From an uncultured Bacteroidales bacterium (GTDB taxonomy: Bacteria; Bacteroidota; Bacteroidia; Bacteroidales; JAFGXI01): a stretch of DNA of 51,042 nucleotides. Positions 43,019 to 51,042 of the stretch are shown here, in pieces. A program made the translations under genes and the position numbers. The stretch covers positions 1 through 51,042 of the forward strand of contig CAMZKE010000112.1 in NCBI GenBank assembly GCA_947311115.1, given 5' to 3'. The notes beneath the pieces are model-generated. The model was given only the letters and a program-made list of their open reading frames with translations, did not search any database and was not told the DNA's origin. Position 1 is the stretch's first letter. Each line of letters begins with the position of its first letter.

Positions 43019-44671
43019 ATGAAAAAATTATCATTATTTACTTTAGTATTATTATCAGTTGTTATGTCTGCTCAGGTTAAAGACGTAATAAAAGGTCATT
43101 TACACGGTAACTTTAATATTGACGTACAGCAATACAATTCAGACTCTTTAATAGGTGCAGAAAAACCACCTGAATCTGTGTTAATGAATGCTTATGGAAA
43201 TTTTACTTATACATACGGCAACTTTTCCGGAGGTTTAAGATACGAGGCTTACCTTAATTCATTAAAAGGATATGATAAATCGTATAATGGTCAAGGTATT
43301 TCTTATAAATATTTATCTTATCAAAACAAAAAAGGCTTAGGAGTTACAGTAGGTAATTTTTACGAACAGTTTGGTAATGGTCTTATTTTACGTTCGTACC
43401 AAGAAAGAATGTTAGGTTACGACAATGCTTTTGAGGGAGTTAGAGCAAGTTTCACAGGTATTAGAGGCGTAACACTTAAAGGCTTAATTGCCAAACAACG
43501 ATTATTTTGGACTACAGGTGCAGGTATTGTTAGAGGTATTGATGGCGATTTCTCGATTAACGATGTTTTTAATCTTAAAGGAAGTACTCAAATTGTTTTG
43601 GGTGGTAGCTTTGTAAGTAAATATCAAGCAGATAAAAATCCTATATTAAAATTACCTGAAAACGTTGGTTCAGGTGCAGGTAGAATATCAATATCGCACG
43701 GAGGCTTCTTTTTATCAAGCGAATACGCATATAAAAGTCAAGACCCATCAGCTGATAATGGATATATTTACAAGCCGGGCGAAGCATTGTTAATAAATGC
43801 TACATACTCACAAAAAGGTCTTGGTGTTTATTTATCTGCTAAGCGAGTTGATAATATGAGCTTTCGTTCTGATAGAGGTCAAGCTATTAACAACTTAAAC
43901 ATAAATTACATTCCTGATATTTCAAAAATACATACATATACATTAGCAGCAATGTATCCTTACGCAACCCAAACCAACGGCGAAATGGGTGCAAGAGCAG
44001 AAGTAATGTATAAACTAAAACGAAAATCGTTTTTAGGTGGTAAATACGGAACTGAATTATTTGTTAGTTATGCAACCGCTTACGACATTAAACGTACTCC
44101 GGCATCCGACACATCAGCCATAGGAGTAAAAGGTTACGATGGTTACAAAAGTAATTTCTTTGAAGTAGGCGACGAACTTTTTTATAGCGATTTTAGCACC
44201 GGTTTACACAAAAAACTAAGCAAAAAATTTAAAATTCATTTAGAATACTTATATCAAGAAATAAATTTCGATAAATTAAGAGGCGAATTAGACCACTCCG
44301 GTAACAAAATGGTATATGCAAATATTGCTATTGTTGATTTTACTTGGAAAATAAAGAGCAAAAGAACTTTACGCTTCGAATTTCAAGGTTTATTTACAAA
44401 ACAAGACAAACAAGACTGGGCTATGGGCTTAATAGAATACACTATGGCTCCTCATTGGTTTGTAGCCGTTTACGATGCTTACAACTACGGAAATAAGCAT
44501 TCCGATTTACGAATTCATTACACAACATTATCTGTTGGATATATGAAAAACTCAACACGAATTCAGTTGTCTTACGGAAAATCAATGGAAGGTGTAATAT
44601 GTGTTGGTGGTGTTTGTAGAGTTGTTCCTGCAACAAATGGTCTATCTTTATCAATAACTAGTAGTTTTTAA
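43019..44671 (+). CDS. DUF6029 family outer-membrane protein
   Basis: A 550-residue predicted outer-membrane barrel of DUF6029. Signal peptide about 1-19 (ending VMSAQ), followed by many amphipathic strands (GNFTYTYGNFSGGLRYEAYLN, GLGVTVGNFYEQFGNGLILRSYQER) and a final strand ending in SITSSF with a C-terminal aromatic, as expected for barrel assembly. Function unknown. The segment GNFYEQFGNGLILRSYQER is the most recognisable part of the family. Sits between the TlpA-like and Omp28-like genes; the three are probably one transcript. Confidence 0.82.
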   Translation: MKKLSLFTLVLLSVVMSAQVKDVIKGHLHGNFNIDVQQYNSDSLIGAEKPPESVLMNAYGNFTYTYGNFSGGLRYEAYLNSLKGYDKSYNGQGISYKYLSYQNKKGLGVTVGNFYEQFGNGLILRSYQERMLGYDNAFEGVRASFTGIRGVTLKGLIAKQRLFWTTGAGIVRGIDGDFSINDVFNLKGSTQIVLGGSFVSKYQADKNPILKLPENVGSGAGRISISHGGFFLSSEYAYKSQDPSADNGYIYKPGEALLINATYSQKGLGVYLSAKRVDNMSFRSDRGQAINNLNINYIPDISKIHTYTLAAMYPYATQTNGEMGARAEVMYKLKRKSFLGGKYGTELFVSYATAYDIKRTPASDTSAIGVKGYDGYKSNFFEVGDELFYSDFSTGLHKKLSKKFKIHLEYLYQEINFDKLRGELDHSGNKMVYANIAIVDFTWKIKSKRTLRFEFQGLFTKQDKQDWAMGLIEYTMAPHWFVAVYDAYNYGNKHSDLRIHYTTLSVGYMKNSTRIQLSYGKSMEGVICVGGVCRVVPATNGLSLSITSSF

Positions 44672-44681
44672 AAAAAATAGT

Positions 44682-45557
44682 ATGAAAAAAATAATTTATA
44701 TATTAATTGTGTCATTTTTCTTTTTTATCTCATGCGATAAAATTAATGGTCCATACATAAAAAAAATTGAAAGTGATAATGGCAATGATAATTCTACTTT
44801 TGTAACAAAAGTATTAATAGAAGATTACACAGCACATACTTGCGTAAATTGCCCTAGAGCAGCAAGAATAATTGAGGAATTACATAATACATATGGCGAT
44901 AAAATTATACCTATAGCTATACATGTCAGCTCATTAGCTAAACCTTACAATCCTCCTTTTGATGCAGATTTTAGAACAACTGAAGGCAACGCATTAGATG
45001 ATGAGTTCGGTCTAGGAGCTTCAGGGCTTCCTAAAGGTATGATTAATAGAGTAGAATATAATGGCGATGTTAAAATACCCGATAGTGAATGGCCTACTAT
45101 GGTAAGCGAATTACTAAATAAAGAGCCTTCTTTAGGTTTGAAACTTAAAACCGTTCTTGATACAATTAATAAATATGTTTCTATTGATGTTAATGTGCAT
45201 ATTTTGAAAGATACAATGGAAAATTTAAACCTATGTGTGTATTTACTAGAAAGCGGTATTATTGGTGGACAGCTTGACGGAGAAGTACCCGGAGATCATG
45301 TTGTTCTTGATTATGAATTTAATCATACTTTTCGGAAATCAATAAATGGCACATGGGGAGATGCTATTTCTACAACACAAGATACATTAAAGAAAGGTGA
45401 AATTATTCCTATTAATTTTGAAAAATTTACTTTAGATGCTGATTATTCTTTTCAAAATTTGAGTATCGTTGTATTTGTTTATGATAATGATTCGAAAGAA
45501 ATCATTCAAGCTGAAAACCTCAATCTTTTTACAAGCTATATAACAAATAGCAATTAA
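44682..45557 (+). CDS. Omp28-related thioredoxin-like lipoprotein
   Basis: A 291-residue predicted lipoprotein (lipobox FFISC, C18). The front domain is thioredoxin-like with a CxxC motif, DYTAHTC54-VN-C57-PRA, then IIPIAIHVSS and GLPKGMINR, as in Omp28 of Porphyromonas and its relatives. The C-terminal half is beta-rich and ends LSIVVFVYDNDSKEIIQAENLN. The role of this family is unclear; redox activity is suggested by the motif. Last gene of the TlpA-DUF6029-Omp28 group, followed by the remnant of a second, related gene at 45562. Confidence 0.85.
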   Translation: MKKIIYILIVSFFFFISCDKINGPYIKKIESDNGNDNSTFVTKVLIEDYTAHTCVNCPRAARIIEELHNTYGDKIIPIAIHVSSLAKPYNPPFDADFRTTEGNALDDEFGLGASGLPKGMINRVEYNGDVKIPDSEWPTMVSELLNKEPSLGLKLKTVLDTINKYVSIDVNVHILKDTMENLNLCVYLLESGIIGGQLDGEVPGDHVVLDYEFNHTFRKSINGTWGDAISTTQDTLKKGEIIPINFEKFTLDADYSFQNLSIVVFVYDNDSKEIIQAENLNLFTSYITNSN

Positions 45558-45561
45558 TAAA

Positions 45562-45687
45562 AAATATGATAATTTTTCTTACGATGCAGCTTGGGTTTCA
45601 AAAAACTTAAATATTGTAACTTTTGTTTACGATAATAATACTAAAGAAGTTTTTCAGGCTGAAGTATCGGAGGTGGAAATTAAATAA
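45562..45687 (+). pseudogene. 3' remnant of a second Omp28-like gene
   Basis: In another frame from the gene above, 41 codons read KYDNFSYDAAWVSKNLNIV, TFVYDNNTKEVFQAEVSEVEIK and stop. This matches the C-terminus of Omp28-like proteins and of its neighbour (NLSIVVFVYDNDSKEIIQAE). There is no start codon or front part. The DNA is clearly diverged from the neighbour, so this is the tail of an old paralogue whose front was deleted, not a recent copy. Confidence 0.7.
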
Positions 45688-45700
45688 TAAAACTTCAGTA

Positions 45701-45739
45701 AATAATAAAAGCGTAAAGTTACTTTACGCTTTTATTATT
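45701..45739. terminator. Bidirectional terminator between Omp28 and phoH-like genes
   Basis: AATAATAAAAGCGTAAAG pairs with CTTTACGCTTTTATTATT around a TTA loop: an 18-bp perfect stem with A/T-rich flanks, placed between converging genes. Confidence 0.85.
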
Positions 45740-45753
45740 TATCCCACCATAAT

Positions 45754-47082
45754 CTATAATAAATCACTAGCAATCTCGGCAAGCAAACTCCGCTCGCCTT
45801 TAACCATGTTTACGTGAGCAAAAACACTTTGTCCTTTCATTCTATCGGTTAAATAACTAAGCCCATTCGATTTTGTATCTAAGTATGGTGAATCAATTTG
45901 CTGAATATCACCTGTAAAAATAATTTTTGTCCCCTCACCTGCTCTTGTAACAATTGTTTTAACTTCAAGAGGAGTTAAGTTTTGAGCCTCATCAACAATA
46001 AAAAACACATTAGATAAACTTCGTCCTCTAATATAAGCTAAAGGCGAAATAATTAGTTTTTCTTGCTGCAACATTTCATCAATCCTTACAATTTCTGCAC
46101 TGTTATCAGAAAACTGATTTTTAATTACCCCCAAATTATCAAACAAGGGTTGCATATAAGGACCTATTTTATCGTTTACATCACCCGGCAAATAGCCTAA
46201 ATCTTTACCACCCAATGCAACAATTGGTCTGGCTAATAAAATTTGATTATACTTTTTTCGTTGAAATAATGCTGATGCCAAAGCTAATAAAGTTTTACCT
46301 GTACCAGCTTTACCTGTTAACGAAATAAGCTTAATATTTGGATTTATCAAGGCGTTTATAGCAAAAGCTTGCTCTGCATTTCTTGGTTCAATACCATAAG
46401 TATTTATTTTTTCAACACGTTTAATCCGCCCCTCTTCAGGGTCGAAATGAGCTAATGCACTTGCTGTTCCATTTTTAAGCACAAAATAAGTATGACCTTT
46501 TAATTTTTTATCAAATTTTAATTCCTCTGCATCAACACCATTAAAATCAGAATATAATTTATCAATAACCGATTTATCGAAACCTTGAATAGTCACAGTT
46601 TCCTTATAAAACTCAGAAATATTTTGTACTTGGTCATTTTTATAATCTTCAGCAAAAATACCTATCGATTTAGCTTTCATTCGTAAATTAATATCCTTAC
46701 TTACAAGAATAACTTTTCTAGTTTTATATTTCTTAGTTATATACTCTGCTATTGAAAGTATTCTATGATCCGGTGTTTTTTCGCTAAACGAATTTTCTAA
46801 TTCCTTTGAAAATGCTTTTCCTGTTTCAATAAACAATTTACCTTTTTTATCGCCTAATTTAACCCCTTTATCAAAAAGTGCATCACCTGCAATTTTATCT
46901 AATTCTCGTGTAAATTCACGTGCATGAAAGTTAATTTCATTACTACCTTTTTTAAAGTTATCAACCTCTTCTAATACAGTAATAGGCAGCACTATATCAT
47001 GCTCATCAAAGCTGTATATTGCATTATAATTATGCAATATAACATTAGTATCTAATACAAATATTTTCTTTTGTTTTGCCAT
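45754..47082 (-). CDS. PIN-PhoH fusion ATPase (PhoH2/YlaK type)
   Basis: A 442-residue protein. Residues 1-140 form a PIN-like ribonuclease domain with acidic residues D11 (FVLDTNV), D105 (DHRILSIA) and D130 (VSKDINLRMKA). Residues about 235-442 form a PhoH P-loop ATPase with Walker A GKAGTGKT (257-264) and Walker B FFIVDEAQN (about 360-368). PhoH2 proteins of this layout unwind and cut RNA in vitro and are often linked to toxin-antitoxin-like or RNA-decay roles; the cellular role here is unknown. No small antitoxin gene sits beside it. It stops with TAG at 45754 and shares a terminator with the converging Omp28 group. Confidence 0.9.
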   Translation of the reverse strand: MAKQKKIFVLDTNVILHNYNAIYSFDEHDIVLPITVLEEVDNFKKGSNEINFHAREFTRELDKIAGDALFDKGVKLGDKKGKLFIETGKAFSKELENSFSEKTPDHRILSIAEYITKKYKTRKVILVSKDINLRMKAKSIGIFAEDYKNDQVQNISEFYKETVTIQGFDKSVIDKLYSDFNGVDAEELKFDKKLKGHTYFVLKNGTASALAHFDPEEGRIKRVEKINTYGIEPRNAEQAFAINALINPNIKLISLTGKAGTGKTLLALASALFQRKKYNQILLARPIVALGGKDLGYLPGDVNDKIGPYMQPLFDNLGVIKNQFSDNSAEIVRIDEMLQQEKLIISPLAYIRGRSLSNVFFIVDEAQNLTPLEVKTIVTRAGEGTKIIFTGDIQQIDSPYLDTKSNGLSYLTDRMKGQSVFAHVNMVKGERSLLAEIASDLL

Positions 47083-47294
47083 TGTTAAAAAATTTTGCTC
47101 TAAATTAACATTTTTTTATTGCCTTGTAATAAATTTATCAATAATTTTGCCTAAATTAAAAACAACAAAAATAATACTATATTGCAACATTTATTAATAT
47201 TTCACAGTCTAAACATAAATAAAACGCAGTGTCTAAAAACTTTAGAACTGCACAAACAAATAATTATTAATTTTTTAACTAAATTTTACGTTTT

Positions 47295-50200
47295 ATGAGA
47301 AAAACAAACTTTAATTGGCTTCTGACGCTTATTGCTGTCATTGGCTTTGCATACACGTCTAATGCTGATGTATGTACACAAACATTTACAGCAAGCGGTT
47401 ATGATGATGACCCTACAACTGTAACAATTGTCCCTTCCGATTTAACCTGTACAGGTGGTGGTACAATAAATTCTATTACCTTAGTTAATACAGCAGGTAG
47501 TTTTACTAATACGAACTGTGGTAATTGGTACGATTTCACCTTAATTGTTGATGGTACTACAATTATAGCAAATGGTTGTCAAGCAGATTTTGACGGAACA
47601 AGTATCGCTGTCGGCTTTTCAACAATTGAAGTGCATTCTAATGATTTAGATGCTTATAGTGACGCTGTAACTGTTGAATTTGACCTACAAATTGATTACA
47701 CTCCGGCAACATGCCCTGCGCCAACAGGATTAACAGCAAGTGCAGTAACAAACAATTCAGCTACATTAAGTTGGGTAATTGGAGCATCAGAAACAGCTTG
47801 GAATGTAGAGTATGGAACTACCGGTTTTGCACAAGGAACAGGAACAACTGTTGCTGCAACCGATACTTTTGTTAATGTAACAGGTTTAACTGCTGCAACT
47901 ATTTATGATTTCTACGTACAAGCAGATTGTGGTGGTGGAGATCAAAGTACATGGGTTGGCCCATTTAGTTTTACTACTGAATGTGGTGCATACAACGTGC
48001 CATGGACAGAAGGTTTTGAAGGAATAGCATCTGCTGGAGACTTCCCTTTATGTGTTAGTTCTAATGGAGATTTTACAACAGGAACTAGTTCTCAATCATA
48101 TAACAGAGATGCCCATACAGGTACTAATTATCTTTATACAAATTACACAGCTGATGATTGGTTCTTTACTGTAGGTATTAATTTAACAGCCGGCGAATCT
48201 TATGATTTTTCATACTGGTATATAACTGATGGTAATTCCGGTTGGACAGAAGTATCATCGTGGGTAGGTACAGCACAAGATGCTGCTAGTATGACTGACT
48301 CTTTAACCGGTATTGCCAACTCAACAATTACTTCTTACGAAGAACTTAGAGGAACTTTTGTTGCTCCTTCAACAGGTGTTTATTATTTTGGAATACATGT
48401 TATAGCAGATGGTTCACCTTGGTATATCACTTTTGATGATTTATCTGTTGATCTAACACCATCATGCCCTGCACCATCAGGATTATCAGCAAGTGCGGTA
48501 ACAAACAATTCAGCTACATTAAGTTGGGTAATTGGAGCATCAGAAACAGCTTGGAATGTAGAGTATGGAACTACCGGTTTTGCACAAGGAACAGGAACAG
48601 GAACAACTGTTGCTGCAACCGATACTTTTGTTGATGTAACAGGTTTAACTGCTGCAACAACTTACGATTTCTACGTACAAGCAGATTGTGGTGGAGACCA
48701 AAGCACATGGGTTGGCCCATTTAGTTTTACTACTGCTTGTGATGCAATTAATGTATTTCCTTATACTCAAGATTTTGATGGTGCTTGGGATTGTTGGTCT
48801 GTTGTAAATAATGATGCAGATACATACGAATGGTCTCAAAGTAGTCAGTATCTAACACCACATTCAGGTTCTTATGTAGCTCATGGTATGGGAAATAATG
48901 ACGATTATTTAATTTCTCCGCAATTTGATATTGTTGATGGTATGGAAATTAGATGGTGGGATATTGTTGAAAATGCAACTAAAAATAATACTTATGATGT
49001 ATTATTATCAACAACAACATCTGATATTTCAAGTTTTACTATTAACTTAGGTACTTTCGATTGTACTAATACAAATTGGGTAGAACATGTAATCAATTTA
49101 ACAGGATACACAGGTAATGTTTATATTGCATTCCATCAAACATATTCAGCTTCTGCTTATTATGGATTCGGAATAGATGATTTTGTTTTACAAGATGGTC
49201 CAACATGTCCTGATCCAACTAATCTAGACGTTCAAAATATTACTACAACAAGTGCAGATTTAGCTTGGACAACAGGTGGTGCATCAACATGGAATGTTAT
49301 GTTTGGTATAGCAGGTTTTGATACAACAGGTCTTGGACCTCTTGCTACTGATATAACAACTAATCCATTATCAGTTGATACATTATCGCCTGCAACAAGT
49401 TATGAATTTTATGTAAGAGATAGATGTGCTACTGATGATTCAAGCGCATGGGTTGGTCCATTTAGTTTTACTACTGAATGTGATGCTATAACAACATTCC
49501 CTTGGTTAGAAGATTTTGAGGATAACGGAACAGAATTACCTATTTGCTTTAATAATGTTGAAGGCACTTGGAATATGGGTACAGAATCGTATTCAGGAAA
49601 TTATGCTGCTAGAATTTCGTATAGCCATCCAAATCCTGCACACCTAGAATCACCTAACTTTATTCTTCCTGCAAATTATCAAATTTCATTTATGTGGAAA
49701 GATGATGATATCTCTACAGCTAAAGTTGCCGGTGCTGACACAACTTTCTTTGAGGTTTCTACTGATGATGGTACAACTTGGATAACATTAGATACATTGT
49801 CAGCAGCATCAAATGAAAGTTCATATAGTATGGCAGAACATGATTTATCTGCTTATGCAGGTACTTTTAAATTTAGATTTAGAGATGTAAACGATGGTTC
49901 ATTTAGTGCTTATGGAACAGGTATAGATTCAATAGTTATTAGAGAAAGAACTGTTACCGACCTAGCATTAGTAACACCACCAAACGGTGCAGTTGCCGAT
50001 TGCGATTTTACAGGACAAGATACAGTTCCTTGTTTTATTGAAAATGTTGGAAATACAGTAATTACAACAGGTGATACTATTTTTGCATGGTACGAATTAG
50101 ATGGTGGTACAGCAGTTGCTGACACATTTGTTTTAGCTGCTGATTTAAATCCAACTGATACATTATTTGCAATGTTTGCTCAAACAGCTGACTTGGCAGG

Positions 50201-50774
50201 TTTAACAACTCATAACTACAAAGTTTATTTTGAGTATGTTAATGATATGAACCCAGTTAACGATACTGTTATAGGTACTGTTACTCATTACGAGCCTAGT
50301 GTTGATTTAGGAGGAGTTAATGACACTATTACCGTTACTGCTTATCCTTATACATTAGATGCAGGTGCAGGTTTTGATTCTTACTTATGGAACGATGGTT
50401 CAACAAACCAAACTTTAGACGTAAGTGCTGATGGTTGGTACAATGTTTTAGCTATTGATTCTAATTATTGCGAAGCTACTGACACTGTATATGTAGTATT
50501 ACCTACAGGAATAAATACTATTGAAAACACAAGTTTAAGTATTTATCCTAATCCAAACGATGGTCAGTTTACTTTAAGTGCTAAATTTAACACTAATGTT
50601 GATTTCACTGTTGAAATGGTTAACCTTAATGGAAAAACTATTTACACAAAAGAATTTAACGGTGTTGATGCTATTAATGAAACAATTGACGTTGATAGTT
50701 ATGCAAAAGGTATCTACTATATTAGATTAGTAGGTAACAATTTTGTAAAACAAGAAAAAGTAGTTGTTTACTAA
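47295..50774 (+). CDS. Large T9SS cargo protein with FN3 and MAM-like modules
   Basis: A 1159-residue secreted protein: signal peptide (about 1-24, ending SNA), a Cys-rich N-terminal domain, then fibronectin type III modules at about 139-228, 391-481 and 638-731 (each starting CPAPTGL, CPAPSGL or CPDPTNL and ending STWVGPFSFTT). MAM/jelly-roll-like domains alternate with them (PWTEGFEG, FPYTQDFDGAWDCW, FPWLEDFEDNG), and a CARDB-like region follows at about 885-1000. The end is a T9SS type A sorting domain (LSIYPNPNDGQFTLS, GIYYIRLVGNNFVKQEKVVVY). This layout is common in adhesins and surface proteins of Bacteroidota; the ligand is unknown. The first two FN3 modules are almost identical in DNA. 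Confidence 0.87.
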   Translation: MRKTNFNWLLTLIAVIGFAYTSNADVCTQTFTASGYDDDPTTVTIVPSDLTCTGGGTINSITLVNTAGSFTNTNCGNWYDFTLIVDGTTIIANGCQADFDGTSIAVGFSTIEVHSNDLDAYSDAVTVEFDLQIDYTPATCPAPTGLTASAVTNNSATLSWVIGASETAWNVEYGTTGFAQGTGTTVAATDTFVNVTGLTAATIYDFYVQADCGGGDQSTWVGPFSFTTECGAYNVPWTEGFEGIASAGDFPLCVSSNGDFTTGTSSQSYNRDAHTGTNYLYTNYTADDWFFTVGINLTAGESYDFSYWYITDGNSGWTEVSSWVGTAQDAASMTDSLTGIANSTITSYEELRGTFVAPSTGVYYFGIHVIADGSPWYITFDDLSVDLTPSCPAPSGLSASAVTNNSATLSWVIGASETAWNVEYGTTGFAQGTGTGTTVAATDTFVDVTGLTAATTYDFYVQADCGGDQSTWVGPFSFTTACDAINVFPYTQDFDGAWDCWSVVNNDADTYEWSQSSQYLTPHSGSYVAHGMGNNDDYLISPQFDIVDGMEIRWWDIVENATKNNTYDVLLSTTTSDISSFTINLGTFDCTNTNWVEHVINLTGYTGNVYIAFHQTYSASAYYGFGIDDFVLQDGPTCPDPTNLDVQNITTTSADLAWTTGGASTWNVMFGIAGFDTTGLGPLATDITTNPLSVDTLSPATSYEFYVRDRCATDDSSAWVGPFSFTTECDAITTFPWLEDFEDNGTELPICFNNVEGTWNMGTESYSGNYAARISYSHPNPAHLESPNFILPANYQISFMWKDDDISTAKVAGADTTFFEVSTDDGTTWITLDTLSAASNESSYSMAEHDLSAYAGTFKFRFRDVNDGSFSAYGTGIDSIVIRERTVTDLALVTPPNGAVADCDFTGQDTVPCFIENVGNTVITTGDTIFAWYELDGGTAVADTFVLAADLNPTDTLFAMFAQTADLAGLTTHNYKVYFEYVNDMNPVNDTVIGTVTHYEPSVDLGGVNDTITVTAYPYTLDAGAGFDSYLWNDGSTNQTLDVSADGWYNVLAIDSNYCEATDTVYVVLPTGINTIENTSLSIYPNPNDGQFTLSAKFNTNVDFTVEMVNLNGKTIYTKEFNGVDAINETIDVDSYAKGIYYIRLVGNNFVKQEKVVVY
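47711..47978 (+). repeat. FN3-encoding repeat, copy 1
   Basis: 268 bases nearly identical to 48464-48734, including synonymous positions. Differences are a 6-base GGAACA unit and a 3-base GGT unit plus scattered substitutions. Confidence 0.85.
48464..48734 (+). repeat. FN3-encoding repeat, copy 2
   Basis: 271 bases, copy of 47711-47978. It has one extra GGAACA unit and one fewer GGT unit. The third FN3 module (from 49205) is much more diverged, except for its end near ATGGGTTGGTCCATTTAG. Confidence 0.85.
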
Positions 50775-50795
50775 TACCAACTTACTAAATATATT

Positions 50796-50830
50796 AAAAA
50801 GGCTGTTTCTAACGAAACAGCCTTTTTTTT
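50796..50830 (+). terminator. Rho-independent terminator of the FN3 gene
   Basis: AAAAAGGCTGTTTC - TAAC - GAAACAGCC followed by eight T; a textbook terminator 22 bases past the stop. Confidence 0.92.
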
Positions 50831-50853
50831 ACACCCTGTTATTGAAATAACAG

Positions 50854-50873
50854 AAATTTATCGTAATAAATTA
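50854..50873. repeat. 20-base repeat, copy 2 (AAATTTATCGTAATAAATTA)
   Basis: Identical to 4784-4803. Lies between the terminator and the IS66-like end. Confidence 0.6.
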
Positions 50874-50891
50874 TATTTCTCATTTACCAAT

Positions 50892-51042
50892 GTAAGCGTT
50901 CGGCAAAACACGTACATATATTATTTCAAAGGCGACCAATTATGAGGTAATAACTCATATAATTTATTAGCTTTATGTTCAGCTATTCTATCAATTACAT
51001 CAGATAACCAAGTATATGGATTAATATTGTGAGCTTTACAAT
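50892..51042. mobile_element. IS66-type insertion sequence, one end
   Basis: The transposase fragment ends 30 bases inside a sequence beginning GTAAGCGTTCGGCAAAAC, which looks like an IS66 terminal inverted repeat (these usually start GTAA). The exact boundary and target duplication cannot be confirmed with only one end. Confidence 0.6.
50921..51042 (-). CDS. IS66 family transposase, C-terminal fragment (runs off the window)
   Basis: On the minus strand the last 39 codons read KAHNINPYTWLSDVIDRIAEH then KANKLYELLPHNWSPLK and stop at 50921. The pattern HxxNPYxWLxDVLxRI...ELLPHNW is the conserved C-terminus of IS66 TnpC transposases. The rest lies beyond the right edge, so whether the element is intact cannot be seen. 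Confidence 0.8.
   Translation of the reverse strand, partial: CKAHNINPYTWLSDVIDRIAEHKANKLYELLPHNWSPLK

Overview
The window is a very AT-rich bacterial chromosome segment from a member of the Bacteroidota. The evidence is: three proteins with type IX secretion (T9SS type A) C-terminal sorting domains; the nusB / DUF1573 / yajC / ybbR-like cluster; the TlpA / DUF6029 / Omp28 cluster; many SPII lipoproteins; almost no Shine-Dalgarno sequences; and repeated use of the Bacteroidota -7 promoter element TAnnTTTG just upstream of genes. I could not place the order or genus. No tRNA, rRNA or CRISPR array was found.

Layout. 0-10 kb is mostly housekeeping: a glycosyltransferase, malate dehydrogenase, an acyl-CoA carboxylase carboxyltransferase, a solute-binding protein divergent from a THUMP RNA methyltransferase, then the nusB-DUF1573-yajC-ybbR operon on the minus strand. 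10.3-24.3 kb holds a 1200-residue NtrY-like histidine kinase, a DUF2461 protein, a radical SAM protein, a TPR-SpoIIE phosphatase and, convergent to it, a 2138-residue TPR/beta-propeller/coiled-coil protein ending in three SPOR-like repeats. mtaB follows at 24.3 kb.

25.7-28.6 kb is an accessory island that I read as two integron-type gene cassettes. Two attC-like sites are visible, and the first bases of each cassette are the exact reverse complement of the R'' box of that cassette's own attC. No integrase is in view, so this looks like an integrase-less cluster (CALIN). The cassettes carry a PD-(D/E)XK nuclease-like gene and an AlbA_2/Schlafen-like ATPase-HTH gene.

28.9-33.5 kb carries DUF2279, a barrel-like protein, an S41 peptidase lipoprotein, an SSAT-like acetyltransferase, and a redoxin gene with one in-frame TGA exactly where the first cysteine of the CxxC motif should be. 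The gene is otherwise intact through its signal peptide and T9SS sorting domain, and a hairpin sits at bacterial-SECIS distance. It is a strong candidate for an exported selenoprotein with a UxxC site. A methylated-DNA repair gene overlaps its end.

33.4-47.1 kb has a large lipoprotein, lysS, gpsA, two small conserved proteins, an AsmA-like protein, an acetyltransferase, a small T9SS cargo protein, the TlpA/DUF6029/Omp28 cluster with the remnant of a second Omp28 gene, and a PIN-PhoH ATPase. 47.3-50.8 kb is a 1159-residue T9SS cargo protein with FN3 modules, two of them near-identical in DNA. The right edge enters an IS66-type transposase.

Several start codons were moved from the longest possible ORF (276, 5820, 9879, 35514, 35668, 40883) using protein family, overlap and promoter position. 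All family assignments are from motif recognition by eye; no database search was run.
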